DNA of 64,000 bases, taken from contig JASAOM010001069.1 of assembly GCA_030849085.1 (NCBI GenBank), forward strand, positions 62,001 to 126,000, given 5' to 3'. Positions 1 through 12,100 of this stretch are shown one piece after another. Below the pieces are notes generated by a model that saw nothing but the letters and a program-made list of their open reading frames with translations, ran no database searches and was not told the DNA's origin. Source of the DNA: Borovskyia barvae. Taxonomy: Eukaryota > Euglenozoa > Kinetoplastea > Trypanosomatida > Trypanosomatidae. Within the stretch, counting starts at the first letter, position 1. Every line of letters starts with the position of its first letter. Position numbers and translations under genes: made by a program.

Positions 1-1
1 G

Positions 2-3000
2 GCCCGCTCGCCAGACGAGCTCGAAGGGGTTGCGACGACCTACACAGCCCTCGTTGTGGCACTTTTCGCCGCGCACGCCGACGCGGAAGGGGCTCCATTT
101 CAGCCATCCGAGGATATGGTGCGGGTCTTCATGCAATCGTTGCCCTCGTCTGTCTTATCCCACGTGGTGCATGACGTACTGCGCGAGGCTCGGAGTCGCG
201 ACCACGGCGCACGCATGACGGGCCTCGTGCGCATTACCGCCGTCTGTGCCCCGGCAGAGACGTGGTCATTCGCGCAACAATACTGCTTGTGTATCCTCCG
301 CGATCCGGCAGCGCGTGACACCGAGGTGAGGTGGGCGGCGTTTCTCCTCGCGGCATGTCTTTCCCATCTCGGTAATCGCGGCCTGGTCCGCCGCCACGCC
401 GACTCCATTTGGCGAGGTGTACGGCTTCAGCTTTCCTTCTTCACCAGTCGAGAGCGGCGCGAGGCGGCGATGATGGTCATGGATGCGTTGATGACGTCAC
501 TGATGCGCCCACGCGTTGAAACACCGCTGTGTATCCGACGACTGCGTGGTGGGGCAGGCTTTGAAGATGCGAGTGGCGAAGAGCCCGATGATTTGGGGAG
601 CTCTCGTGATCCTTTGACATCAAAGTGTGTGTATGCAAGAGACGCTGACGTTCACGTAGAGTGGCCTACCTTGGCAGACAGGGAGTACATAGCAACACTC
701 TTCAATGACTCACTAAAGGACTGCATGCGTCTCATCGAGGATGTGGATGGCGGCCGTAAACTCAGGGTATCCGCCATTGGTTCGGTGTTTGCCGCTACAG
801 AATCGGCATCGCCACATCTCACCGAACAATTCATCTGCGATGACGGCTGCGACGCAGAAAGCGCCTCATCTCTCGGCCTCCCTGGCGGAGGCGCTGCCAC
901 CACAGTATGCGAGAGTGCTGCCGCTGTCACCCACGCGCATCTGATGGAGGCAGCGCTTCATTGGCTTCGGGAGCTTCTGAGAGTGTGCGAATGGATGTAC
1001 GTGGCGCCGACAGCTGAACTGGACGTGTTGAGAGACGGGAAGGAGTCCGGCGGCATTCCGTGGTGGAGCATCGGCCTGCGTCAGGCGTGGTGCGCTACCG
1101 GGACTGCGCTGCACCCGCCATCCTGTGAGCCGGCCTATACTCGCACCAGCATCTTCGAGACACTGATGCGGCATGTATGCTGGCCCCTCCTGTGCCACCA
1201 GGTCCTCACAGCGTTGCGCGATTGCGGCGTGGATCTCGACGGCTGGATGTCTTCGCCTTTTGCGGTGGCCACCTCTTCTTCCTCGTCGCCCACCACACCG
1301 ATTGGCTCGGTGTGGGTGGACGAAAGCGTCATCGATACTGAAGCGATCATGCCACTGCTGCGTTGGCTAGCCTCGTCTGACGCTTCTGCTACCCGACGGC
1401 AATGGATCGGTTCAGCATCTCCGCTCTCCCAAGTGGTTTATCGCCTTCTCGGAGACCAGTCGTCGTCAGCGCGCAGACGACTGCCACTCGCTTGCTGGGC
1501 AGAGCGCTCCTTCAGGCTGCAGGTAGAAGCGGTTACACCGGGCGCTTTAGCTGTAGAGCAGCGAACTTTTTCGCAAACGCTTTCCTGGTTGCAGCTGATG
1601 AGCTTCTCTCCTCTCCCCTCTATCCAGCAGCGAAGCAGTGCTCTTGTGCTGAGCGTGCAACTGTTAGGAGCCTTAGACATCGATTCTCTCCGCGCCTTCG
1701 TAGGCCGACAGCGGGCGGTCGCGCAGGATATAATCCGTCAATGGCAAGTCCATTCCACCTCACTGTGGTCACACGACAGGGCTGCTACGGATTTAGCAGC
1801 CCCACCGGCACAAAAGCTCGTGCGAGGCACCCCATCAGAAGCAAAGGACGTCTGCAAGTTCGCGAGCGCTACAGGGCCGATGCCAGATTTGAACTGTGTT
1901 GCCTCTGCCGCTGCTGGAGCGGGTCTGCACCAGCTTCAGAGGAGTCTAGATGGAACGCAGATGCTTTTGTTCAACGTACTCCTTCGCCGTTCCTTTGTGG
2001 TGGACCCCTCACTCTTTCTCCTCTCCTTGTTTTTCCTGGTACGGATCCCTGACGAGCTCCGCTCTCCTTCTGCGACGTTGGTGCAGTCGCAGCTCCTTCA
2101 CAAGCTGCAGTCCAAGAGAGGTATCGGAGAGGTGATACCTCTAGCGCCAGCCGTCACGGAGGCTCTGGTGCGACAGGCTAACGCACTTTCTGCCACGTAC
2201 CCTGCACGAGCCGTGCTGCTCATGACCTATGCATTGGGCATCTACCTGCCTTCTCCGCAGGGCTTTGCGTCCTTGCGCACCGTACAAGCACTGCTTCACA
2301 TGTCGCTCAACGAACACGTATCCCTGCGCTGCGTGGCTGCGGAGCTGCTGCTCGCCATATCCGTTCCTCTGCGACTGCAGGAGGAACTTTGGCTTGTGCG
2401 CTCCACCGGCGCATCAACTCCACCTGCATCGTTTGGTTATTCTCCAGAAGCAGTGAGGAGAGAGCTGAGCTCGGAAGAGCAGCTGCAGCATCTTGATGAG
2501 GTGGCCAAGGTGCAAAAAAGCTTTCATTCGATGGTGAAATCCTGTCCGCGGCTCCCTCACTACATTGGAGTTGTAGGTACGGTGTTTCCCGCCAGTTATG
2601 TGAGAGTACCCAGGTCTGGTGCAGTCGCTGCTGGCCTTCTGCCGGTGACGCAGGATGATCTGATGGCACCTGACCGGAGTATCGTGGCTACACCTGCTTT
2701 TGTCAATTCGTTAACGGGTGCGACGACGCCGAAGGCTGAGGTGTGCCGCCGGCAGTGGCACAGACTATTCCTGTCCCCCCTCGCCGAATGGGAGGAAGAG
2801 TTGGTCGGCGGCGCACCCCGTGATGAGCCAACCGGAGGATTCCCAATCATCACCCTCACTGTGGAGAGTTGGCTACTACGCCTGCTCTCGCTGCCGATCG
2901 ATATCGCTGAGATGCACACGCACCAGCCCGTTGCTTCACCCGAGACTGTCGTTGGGATTATCGCCGCTCTTTCGGGAAGCTCCACGGCAGTCGCCGCCGC

Positions 3001-5017
3001 AACTTCCCTGCTGGTGTATGCAACAGCGGTATTACACGCATGGCAGCATCACCAGCAGGGCCCCGCACTGAGGCACGCTCCCCCCTTCCTCCCCCCTCTC
3101 CGCTGGGGCTCAGACGGTTCGAATGCGCGGGAGGAAGTGCCGGCGGCCTGGTCACCCTCGCCGGACACGCTGTGCCATCCTCAAGAGGAAGTCTGCTCTT
3201 ATTGGGGCAGCATAAGACAAAACAGAGCTGCAGAAGAGGCAGCGCCGTCGGTCTGTGACACCACCGCTCCTTCTGTCGAGAAGGAATGTAATGGAGAAGC
3301 GGCTGAGGAAGACAAGACCTACGTACGGTTCCGCTCCCTGGCCGTCATAGCCTCTGCAGTGCTACGGCTGCTCCGCACAGTGTCCATGCCATCTGCCATG
3401 ACATCGTTGTCGTCGTCGGAGGATGTAAGCAGCGGTGGCAGCGGAAACAATGAGGTCGCCCTATTACGGCGACGAGCTCTGGACTTCTTCGCCGATCTCG
3501 TTGTGTGTGTATGTAGCTGTGCCTCCATATCGCATCGAGTAGCTTCCTGGACGATGCTAATCACCCTCACCGCCGCTAATACTTTTCTCACAGCCGAAGA
3601 GGTGTGGGCTGTGACGTCGCACGTTGTGGCGGAGCTTGACCCTCTCGATAGCCCGGTGAGGGCCCGTCGAGGTGCCGCTTCGGGCCAAGAGGTTGCTGAT
3701 GACACAAAGCAGGTGCATGACTCATGGTCCCAGCAGCAGTTACGCCTCTTATTTTTCCTGAATGCCTTGCTCAACTGTGCACCCACACCGATCTTGTCGT
3801 TCCTTCAACCTCGTCTGGTGACGCTCGTGGAGTTGCACGACAAACTTTTCTTCGCTTCCCGAGCGGAGCACGTTCGGCAGGCGGCGGTGCACGTCATTGT
3901 GAAACTGATGAGTGTTGCTCGGATGCAGAGTGAGGTGCGACTGGTATTTCGGCAATGCCGCTGCAACGCGGGAGTGTTGGTGCGACTGCTGATGCACCGG
4001 GTGAACCGGGGTGTATTTCACGGCAAACTTCTGCTTTCGTGCTCCGACGCGTGTGGGGTTGATGGAGCACCGACGGGTGACGAGGTTCCGTGTGATTTAA
4101 CAGGGCACCGGAGCACATCGCACTCTCCGGTACTTCTCACCCCCTCTTCCTCCTCTTCTTTGACGACGCATGACGCGGCTCTCCTCACGATCCTCGCCAA
4201 CTGCTTTCGAGGTTCATTGGTAGACATCCTGGAGGAATACGAGGCGGACATGGTAATGCTGCTTTGTGCGAGCCTGGATCTTTCGTTCACGGAGGTGCAA
4301 AACCTGCACGATGCGGCTGAAGGGGCGTTGGAGACGCTGGTGAGCCTCCGGATGCCAAAAAAACTTGTACACGCGCTGCTGGAGCATCTCTGCCGCATCA
4401 TTCTCGGCAGCGTCGCCTATGGCGTTTCGCGACGCGCGAAGATCGCCTGTACGCACGCGCTGCGGTGTCTCATCCTCCCCAATCTACACCGGATCGGCAA
4501 ATATGCGGTCATGATGCAGGTGGCCGGTGCAAGTTTAGCAGCCCTGGCGCACAGCGACGGGGCTGTGCAGGCGGAAGGGGCACAACTGATGGCGGTGCTG
4601 ACAAAAGTGGCGGCTGAGGTCCAGACACGTGCCATCGTGCAAGCTCTTCAGGAGGAGCTTCGGCTTCTCCCCCGCAGTGCACCACAACGTGGGGGAGAAG
4701 AGCTGGGGCCGGGGGCGTCATCGTCGAACGCCGCCGTGGTCAACTCTTTTCGGCGTGTAGCACTGGTGCGCGGGCTGGGGGCTGTGGTGTTGGCAGACCC
4801 CGGCAAACCCCCGAGATACGTGCCACGGCTGATGGAGGAACTGTCGAAGTATGCGCAGGAGGGCAGCACGGACTGTGGCCGTGAAGTAAAGCGCACCTTC
4901 CAGGCTTGGTGGCAGGCGCACCGCGAAGGGTGGGCGCTCGAGTACAGTCACGCCTTTACGGCGGCTCAAATTACGGCCATCTTCGACTCCCTTCACGTAT
5001 CCGACTACTACGCGTAG
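2..5017 (+). CDS. BLM10: PA200/Blm10-type proteasome activator (5' truncated by window edge)
   Basis: Members of this family are large HEAT-repeat solenoids that cap the 20S proteasome and open its gate with a C-terminal hydrophobic-Tyr-X tail. The frame is open at the window edge; the first in-frame GTG at 56 is not a credible start, so 1671 residues are visible and the N-terminus is missing. Human PA200 is about 1840 residues, so most of the protein is here. The identification rests on the last 90 residues: a helix with LVRGLGAVVLADP, then PRLMEELSKYAQ, then FQAWWQAHREGW, then FTAAQITAIFD, ending in SDYYA. From memory these align segment by segment with the human C-terminus, which also ends in YYA. 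The rest is alpha-helical with acidic and serine-rich loops, as expected for HEAT solenoids. The downstream gene starts after 1.2 kb of spacer. Confidence 0.88.
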   Translation, partial: ARSPDELEGVATTYTALVVALFAAHADAEGAPFQPSEDMVRVFMQSLPSSVLSHVVHDVLREARSRDHGARMTGLVRITAVCAPAETWSFAQQYCLCILRDPAARDTEVRWAAFLLAACLSHLGNRGLVRRHADSIWRGVRLQLSFFTSRERREAAMMVMDALMTSLMRPRVETPLCIRRLRGGAGFEDASGEEPDDLGSSRDPLTSKCVYARDADVHVEWPTLADREYIATLFNDSLKDCMRLIEDVDGGRKLRVSAIGSVFAATESASPHLTEQFICDDGCDAESASSLGLPGGGAATTVCESAAAVTHAHLMEAALHWLRELLRVCEWMYVAPTAELDVLRDGKESGGIPWWSIGLRQAWCATGTALHPPSCEPAYTRTSIFETLMRHVCWPLLCHQVLTALRDCGVDLDGWMSSPFAVATSSSSSPTTPIGSVWVDESVIDTEAIMPLLRWLASSDASATRRQWIGSASPLSQVVYRLLGDQSSSARRRLPLACWAERSFRLQVEAVTPGALAVEQRTFSQTLSWLQLMSFSPLPSIQQRSSALVLSVQLLGALDIDSLRAFVGRQRAVAQDIIRQWQVHSTSLWSHDRAATDLAAPPAQKLVRGTPSEAKDVCKFASATGPMPDLNCVASAAAGAGLHQLQRSLDGTQMLLFNVLLRRSFVVDPSLFLLSLFFLVRIPDELRSPSATLVQSQLLHKLQSKRGIGEVIPLAPAVTEALVRQANALSATYPARAVLLMTYALGIYLPSPQGFASLRTVQALLHMSLNEHVSLRCVAAELLLAISVPLRLQEELWLVRSTGASTPPASFGYSPEAVRRELSSEEQLQHLDEVAKVQKSFHSMVKSCPRLPHYIGVVGTVFPASYVRVPRSGAVAAGLLPVTQDDLMAPDRSIVATPAFVNSLTGATTPKAEVCRRQWHRLFLSPLAEWEEELVGGAPRDEPTGGFPIITLTVESWLLRLLSLPIDIAEMHTHQPVASPETVVGIIAALSGSSTAVAAATSLLVYATAVLHAWQHHQQGPALRHAPPFLPPLRWGSDGSNAREEVPAAWSPSPDTLCHPQEEVCSYWGSIRQNRAAEEAAPSVCDTTAPSVEKECNGEAAEEDKTYVRFRSLAVIASAVLRLLRTVSMPSAMTSLSSSEDVSSGGSGNNEVALLRRRALDFFADLVVCVCSCASISHRVASWTMLITLTAANTFLTAEEVWAVTSHVVAELDPLDSPVRARRGAASGQEVADDTKQVHDSWSQQQLRLLFFLNALLNCAPTPILSFLQPRLVTLVELHDKLFFASRAEHVRQAAVHVIVKLMSVARMQSEVRLVFRQCRCNAGVLVRLLMHRVNRGVFHGKLLLSCSDACGVDGAPTGDEVPCDLTGHRSTSHSPVLLTPSSSSSLTTHDAALLTILANCFRGSLVDILEEYEADMVMLLCASLDLSFTEVQNLHDAAEGALETLVSLRMPKKLVHALLEHLCRIILGSVAYGVSRRAKIACTHALRCLILPNLHRIGKYAVMMQVAGASLAALAHSDGAVQAEGAQLMAVLTKVAAEVQTRAIVQALQEELRLLPRSAPQRGGEELGPGASSSNAAVVNSFRRVALVRGLGAVVLADPGKPPRYVPRLMEELSKYAQEGSTDCGREVKRTFQAWWQAHREGWALEYSHAFTAAQITAIFDSLHVSDYYA

Positions 5018-6192
5018 GGTGTGGACTGCCTTTTCGCCTGACGTTGCTCGCTTCCAGCGGTGATGCCGAACTCTTGCTCCCTCATCGTAGTTCATCCTTA
5101 TCGTTCTCCGCTGAAGTAAGATAGAAAAACATAGGTATAGGTGCGGGAGAGAGGGGGGGGGAAGAGAGCAGAGGAGAACCCATTTCTTCCTCTGAATGCA
5201 TTCCCCCCTTCTCCTCCTCCTCCCCATGCATTCTCTGGTCGTCTTCCCCTCCCCGACCCCTTCGCTCCCCCCCCCCCTTCGTCCATCAGTTGCTGCCCCA
5301 CCCTATGATCGATGTTCTCTTTTACATTCATTCTCCCCGTTGGCTGGGACGGCGCGCATTCCGGCAACCGCCTCCCACGCTGCCCATTCGTTTTTCTTTG
5401 TGAGGATCCGAACTTGGCTGCTTCGGGGGTGGGTTCCTAATGCGCTGTAGAGGCTAGTGGATGCATCCGGACCTATGACAAGGAGAGTGCGAGCGAAAGA
5501 GGAAGAGGCACGCACTCTAGTAAGATTGAGCGTCTTGGCCTTGTGGGGATCCATGCCCCCCTTTTCGACCTTGATGAACGGGAGCCTGTGCATATGGGTG
5601 GTAGTGTGTTTGTGTGTGGGTATAACACGGAAGGCAGAAGCGATGTGGCCAGGTGATGATGGTGGAAGGGAGAGAGGGCTAGTCGTTGGAGAAGAATAAC
5701 AAAACAGAAAAGACTGAAGTTAGGCGGGTTAGAATGTCCGCTGCAACGGACTGAAAAGCGTGCACACCAACGCGCAGAAAAGAGGGGACCCGTGTAGGGT
5801 AAAGATGGCCTCCGCAGCAGTTTTTTGTTGATGTTGCATGATCTTCCGCCCACCGTCGCCGCGTATTGTTGGACGTCAAAGATGGAGAGGGAGGGAAAAG
5901 GGGGAGCAGTGTCGAAAAGGAGCCCTTCCTTTCTCTTTCGCTTTTCTCAGCGGATAATCCTGCTCTTCTTTTTTCTCCAACTTTTATGCAAACCTCAAGA
6001 AATGTGTACTGATCATCGGTGAACTCTCCAACATACCTTTGCTGTCACTTTCACATACACTCAGTTACACAGAGATCGACATTTTCTTTTTATTTTGGGG
6101 TGCACAAAATCTGAATTACCGGTAGTGGGCAGGTTGGGCATTGCACATTTCCTTTTCATTCTCCCCCCCCCCCCATTTGGGGGCAAGGCTGC
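5018..6192. other. Intergenic spacer, 3' UTR/5' UTR
   Basis: No gene seen. It holds alternating purine- and pyrimidine-rich stretches, C/T runs at 5196-5285, and a 12-base C run at 6163-6174. The last candidate splice-acceptor AG before the next gene is at 6186-6187, only five bases from the ATG; an earlier AG at about 6123 is the alternative. Short reading frames here are low-complexity. Confidence 0.6.
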
Positions 6193-9100
6193 ATGCCGTC
6201 CGCCTTGTCGCGGTCTTCGGTGTCTGACGTGGGCTTGAACAAAACGCTACCCGGTGGACCTCTCGTTACACCTTCCTCCGCCTCGGGCCAGGTGGAGTAT
6301 GCGTCAACCACAGCAGCAGTACCAGCCACCCTACAGTCCCCCGACACGGCTACGACCGACGAAGGCGGCCGGCTTTCACTCACGCTGTCGTCATCTGATC
6401 TCTCCGCGACATCGCCCAACGGGAGGCTACCGCAAAATGGGAATTTTGCCACTTCCTCGACCGTCGGCTCTCTCCCGTCACCACACCAGCCTCGATCCCA
6501 TGGCCACGCCTTATTAGAGGAGAAGAGGCAGCGGACGGAGCTGCTGGCATTGATAGGGCGCTTAAACGCGTTAGTGGTGCCGGCGACGGAGCGGGTGCTT
6601 CGGGTGGGTAATGCTCTAAAGATGCTGCGTGAGCTGGTGTTCGCCTTTTCGTCCCCTGCTGCGGTCATCGACGCTCCTTCGTGCAACTCGATGTCGCTGG
6701 CAAGCGCCTGGGAGGCTGCACCACCTTCTATGCGCTTGTGTGTGACCGGGGCTTTGGAAGCTGACATCGAGGACGTCTTTCATTTTGTAGTGCATCGGGA
6801 TCCACCAGCACTGCCACAACCTCGAGGCAGTGCTTCCGCCGGAGGGAGCGCTATGGGCCGTCGCTCCGCTGCATTTAGCAACACCAGCACTCCGGGTGCT
6901 CGCCCGCCAACACCGGACACTGGGCCGATGAGCTCCGCGTCCGTCCCCGCTGCTGCCCTTACACCGCAACGATGGTCACGGGTAGAGGCAAGCGGCGGCG
7001 GACCGACTAGCAGTACCGCAGCACCATGTATCGCCTTGGCGTGTCCCTCTGTAAGGGATGCTGCTCCGACCCACAACCCCGTCGACCGTGAAGAGGCACC
7101 CAACGCCTTCTCTCAAACGCCGCCACCGCAGGTGCGACCTGTGGCTGCACCGCCGCTTTCCCTGGAGTCAGCCCCGGTGGCAGGCGGGAGCAGCGGTGAA
7201 CTCGCCTCCTCAAAGCTTAACATCCTTCAACCCACCCTCACTGCGTCGACCAAGACGGATTTGTTGCTGCCCAGCCGCTTTCAGCGACCGGTGTCGCTGT
7301 CCCAACGGAGCTCGGAACACGCCCTTAGTGGCATACGCAGCTTCGGCACGACTAGCGAAGGAGATGCTAACTGCACTTTGCTGCATCTTCCGCAGCTTAC
7401 GTCGGCTCTGCCCCCAATGCCTTCACCAAAGGCGTCCACCGGTACGCCGGGTGTCTCTGCAGGATTCACGAGCCAGCCCTTCCCCGCAGCACATCACTCC
7501 CAACATCATGTCCGAACTCTATCGCCTCTCCCCCTGCTCCCGAGCAGCGCGGCCCCGCCCTCGATCATCTCGACCGCTGCCACCCCACCACTGATTCCTG
7601 CTGCACCCACAAATCCTCGGCTGCGAAGTTTTCGCACGGGTGGTCCCGTGAGGCCGCTCACGGTAGTGGACGCGCAGCCGGTCACATCTTTTAGCGATGG
7701 TGAAGCTTTATCGGAGGTTTCGCCGGCGCCGCCAGTGGCTTCGATGATCACTGACCAGGCAACGACAGCGATGGAAGAGGTGACCGAGCTGGAGATTTCC
7801 CCACTGGCGAGTCTCTCCTCCACCATGCCCGAACTTTCTGCCACCCCCCCTCCCTCCGCCCCGCTGCCTTCGGAGAACGCCGTGGAGACCACGCCCGAAG
7901 CAAACGGAGAGTTGGCGCACACAGCGACGCACCAGACCATCACCTTTCCGATCACCACTGCGCTAATGTCGTTGACATCTCCCCCGAAGCCCTACGCCGC
8001 TCCTGTGGCGATGATCAATTTTATGGGTGAAGATATCGATGAAGTCTCCACAGTAGGCATCGGGAACTCGCGGTGGAATCACAGTAGCGGTCTCGCTCAA
8101 ACGATGCCCTTATCACCGGCCAATGCCTCCCCCATTTCACCTACACCGATCATGATCAACGGCAATCCTCAACGGGCGTTCTCACAGTACTCGGAGGCAA
8201 CCGAGTCACATCTGCAGCAGCCCGGGTCGTTACACTGTAGCTCCACGTCCCCTGGGGCAGCACGCTTTATAACGCTTCCCACGCCTTTCAATCTACGTGG
8301 CAGGCTGAGCGTGCCGGGTAGCGCGGGGCGCAGCCTCCGCGATGATTCGATTATGCTCTCCCGTGCCTCTTCGTTTACACCGCCGACGCGTTTTGCGCAG
8401 CGTGTCCGACGACGCACCCACACGATCAGCTTGCAGCAACTTCGCTCGTCTGCGTGGAACCTTTTCCCTCTCTCTTCCTTTCCTCCTCGTGATGGGGCGT
8501 TGCTACCGGCCACCCACTACTGCCTGTCCAGCCTTGCGAACACCGCGAAATCTCCAGAGAGAAATCCACGGCAAATGCGGCCTGTGGTGAGTGGTCACGT
8601 GAGCGCTGGTGGAAGTCGATTGGGCAGCTCGCAGCATCATGATGACCAACCACTAAATTGCGCTACCCACAGCGCCTCCGACCCACCACCGTCGCTTCTG
8701 TCGCCGCACACTGCGTCGGCTACACAGCAATGGTTGGTGAGTTTGAATGAGGACGGGATTCTACGCTACGAGGCCCTACCGCCGGTAGCCCAGCCGCCAC
8801 CCTACATGCAGGCGCCACCCATTACTATAACCGCTGACTTTTTCCTGGTGTGCTTGCCGTACAACGCTGTGGCTCAGGGTGCGGTGCAAGACGAGAGCGA
8901 AGGCAACTGCAGTGGCAGACTCAGTGAAAATGCTGGCTTGCCTCCTTGCAGCTTGAGTGACGAGGCGGCAGCTGCGCTTGAGGCATTCTTTGGCATTTTC
9001 CATGATTCGAAACAGCCACAGCATAACGCGCATCTCAGAACTTCTTCTGCCCCAGCCGCTGCAGACGTCGGCAGCAGTGGAGCGAGCGCTGTGGCCCCGG

Positions 9101-12100
9101 CGATGTCGGGCTTCCCAGTGCGTCGTCACTCGACTGCTCACTCTACGATACCGCCTCAAAAGTCCTCTGCCCGCCGTAGTGAAAAGGAAGCGGTGGTACG
9201 AACGCAACGGCGCCGGCGGCGCACGACGGACAGCTTTCCTGCCAATCCGCCCATGATCCCCTTTTCTGACGCCCACGTCCCCAACAGCGCCGTGGCTGCA
9301 GCGCAGGTGCGGCAGGAGGAGGGAAGCAACGACTCTTCTTCGATGTCTTCTGCAGGTCCTCGTATCAGCACTGCTGGCACCACTACACCCGGAGACCTCC
9401 CCTTCGCACCGCCGACCCAGCGCCTCTTGAAGTCTGCCAGCAACGGCCACGACGGAGATCGCTGCCACATACGCGACACACTTTCGCCACCATCACAGTC
9501 GGCACTAGAGCTCACCGCAGTCGGCATCCAATCGAGAGGTGATTGGCTTCGGCCGCTGCGACAGGCCCTCGTTGATCGAGCCTTCTTCCTTCTCGTGCGA
9601 TCTGATGTGCCGGAGTCACCCTCCCCAAATCACCGACACACCAGCGCATCTGTCGCTTCCGCCAAAGGCACCGGGAGCGCCGAGGACAGTGCGGAGGAGT
9701 GGGTGTCGCGGCAGTTCATCTCGCTGATGGCGGCGCGATTCGCGGTAACGGTGCCTTTGTGGCGTGTGATCGTATTCAGTCATCGCGATGCGGTCCGGGC
9801 GCGGAATCTTATGCTGGCACTCTACGCCCAACGAGTACGGCAGGCGCAGCAAACTGCCGAGAGCCTCTCGCCCGGATTGGTATCGACGGGCGTGACTGGT
9901 GATGCGCTGACGCCGATTGCGGCGACCGCGGTATCACTGCCACGGCAGCCTCCCCGTGATAATGGCAATCCCGCCTCGGAGAGCTCCGCCCTATCTCCAA
10001 CAGCTCTTCTGACTAAACTCTCCAGCCCACCGCGACGCGTCTCTGTGGTGCCACTGGACGGCACCTTCACCCCGGCTGTAGGCACCAACATAGGTTCCTT
10101 GGGTGGTATGGGGTCGCCTCCAGGTACCTCGCTCACATCCTCCTCGCGACTTACCTACGGATCCTTCTTTGGTGGCGCAGACCGCTTCCGCTCTCGTGGA
10201 GACGATCTTCTTAGTACTAATGGGAGCGAAGAGGAGGCAGCGATGTCGCCACAACATCCGCAGTACTCGATTTCTAGCGATGCGCTCTATACGCTCCTAA
10301 CTCAGGATTTCACCGTGCCTTCTCTTGCGCAAGCGATGCAGCAGTATCGCCCTTTCCAAAACCGCAGCCACGCCGCAGATTGGTTCTCTACGCTGTGTAG
10401 TGTAAGGTGGCTTAGCGTCTCATCGGCGCGACGTACTACGGGCGGGTCGTTTCGTTCGCTCAACGGACCGGAGGCGTCAGCAACCGAGGAGATGGCTGCT
10501 TCCCCGGTTGCGGCGGCTGGTGAGGGCAGTTGTAGCGGCCAAGATCGCTTAAAGGGTTCGAAAACTACCCCTCAGTGGCTGAATGATGGGCCACCCGGCT
10601 CCGCTGAAGAAGTCCTAGGGGAGACAGAGGCGTCAGTGACGGCGGAGACGGCTCTCGTGCATGCTCATGAGGTGTTGTGGTACACCAGTGGTGCGGCCAG
10701 GCTCAGTGGCGCTTACCGTTTCTTCGAGCATGCTGCGATGACTCATCGGATTGCTCGAGCTGCTTTAGCGGTGATGATGTGGACGTGGCAGCTCCATACG
10801 CTGCTGCCGTTCATTCTCAAAGACATGGAAGCGCGCCGCAGCAAGCTCCAACATCAACGCCACCGCTCATCACAGAAATTGAATGGGGTTAGTCAGAGCA
10901 TTGCGCAGCACCTAGCTTCTAGCCCTGCGAAGCGGATGGCGGCCCTTGAAGTCCGACTTCATCACGGGTTCCGCGACATGACGAGACGCTTCCTGCAAGA
11001 TGTGCGGCACCTATTTCTCCTCGTCGGAAACATCGACAGCTCGACGGCAATCTCCCCCACCAGCACCTCCACACGCACCGCGCCACCTCATTTTTCTGTC
11101 GATGCGCTTCAAGCGTACGACTCACCTGACCTCCGCGACGCTTATCAGCGCCTCGCACGAGCAATGCAGGCGTTCAACGCCTTTTATCTTGCTGGCCAGA
11201 TGTCGCGCAAAGAGCGCGAGGGGATGCGCTTCTTTATCGAAGATGCACCATTTCGCCGGGATGATGCCTCACCGGAAAGAGGAATGCCTATCTCACTCTA
11301 CGAACAGCAGTATATCGCTCTCCATCACGCTGCCGCAGCTGCATCTCGAGGGTTGGGCCTCGTTCGACGAGCTTCCGGTGGCGTCATAGCCCTACCTTCT
11401 GGAGGGGTCAACACACCGCGCGGCAGCCACTCAGCTGCACAGCAGAGTTCTCCTGCAGCTGGGACAGCGTTCCCCCTTATCGCCATCGCCCCCACTTCTT
11501 CAACGGAGAGTTATGCGGCTGTATCAGCGCGCCGTACCACTGAGGAGCTGGATACGTGCGAGATGCAGCCCATGCCAAAGGTGGTGGTAATGGATGAAGC
11601 ACGCCCCTTGCCGCCCTTCCGAATCTCACCGGCGACGCCCCCCAGCGGGGTATCCACAGGATCGCTACTGATGACCGGCGGCAGCTCACTGGCCGATGCT
11701 GCTGTTTCGCAGACACGCCTTTCCAGCAAGGCTTCAGGAGGGCAGCTCAAGCCACGTCTCCAGTCTTCCTCTTCGTCGCCTTCCCAGCTTGCGAGTGCGG
11801 CGAAGTCGAACAAAACAGCGGTAAGAGACGAACGATCCTCGACACTGCCTTTCCCGTCCGCCGCAGCAAGGAGCTCGGACCGCGAACGTGTCGATGCTTC
11901 AATGGAGGCGAAGCCTTGCAGCGAAGACACTGGAGTGCAGCGGTGGAGCCTCAATGAGCTCATAAAGCAGCAGGCAACCATGGAGCACGACCTTATTGCC
12001 CGTGTTTCCCAGATAAACACGGAGATGATCAACTTCTTTCTCGCCACGTGTGTGGCGGCAATCCCGCACCTTCAGAGAGAATGCGTCAACGCCGAGCTCG

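Noticed and set aside
1402-2052. 216-codon + strand frame inside the PA200/Blm10 gene
   Set aside because: Overlaps the conserved long frame; no motif and Arg/Ser-rich composition.
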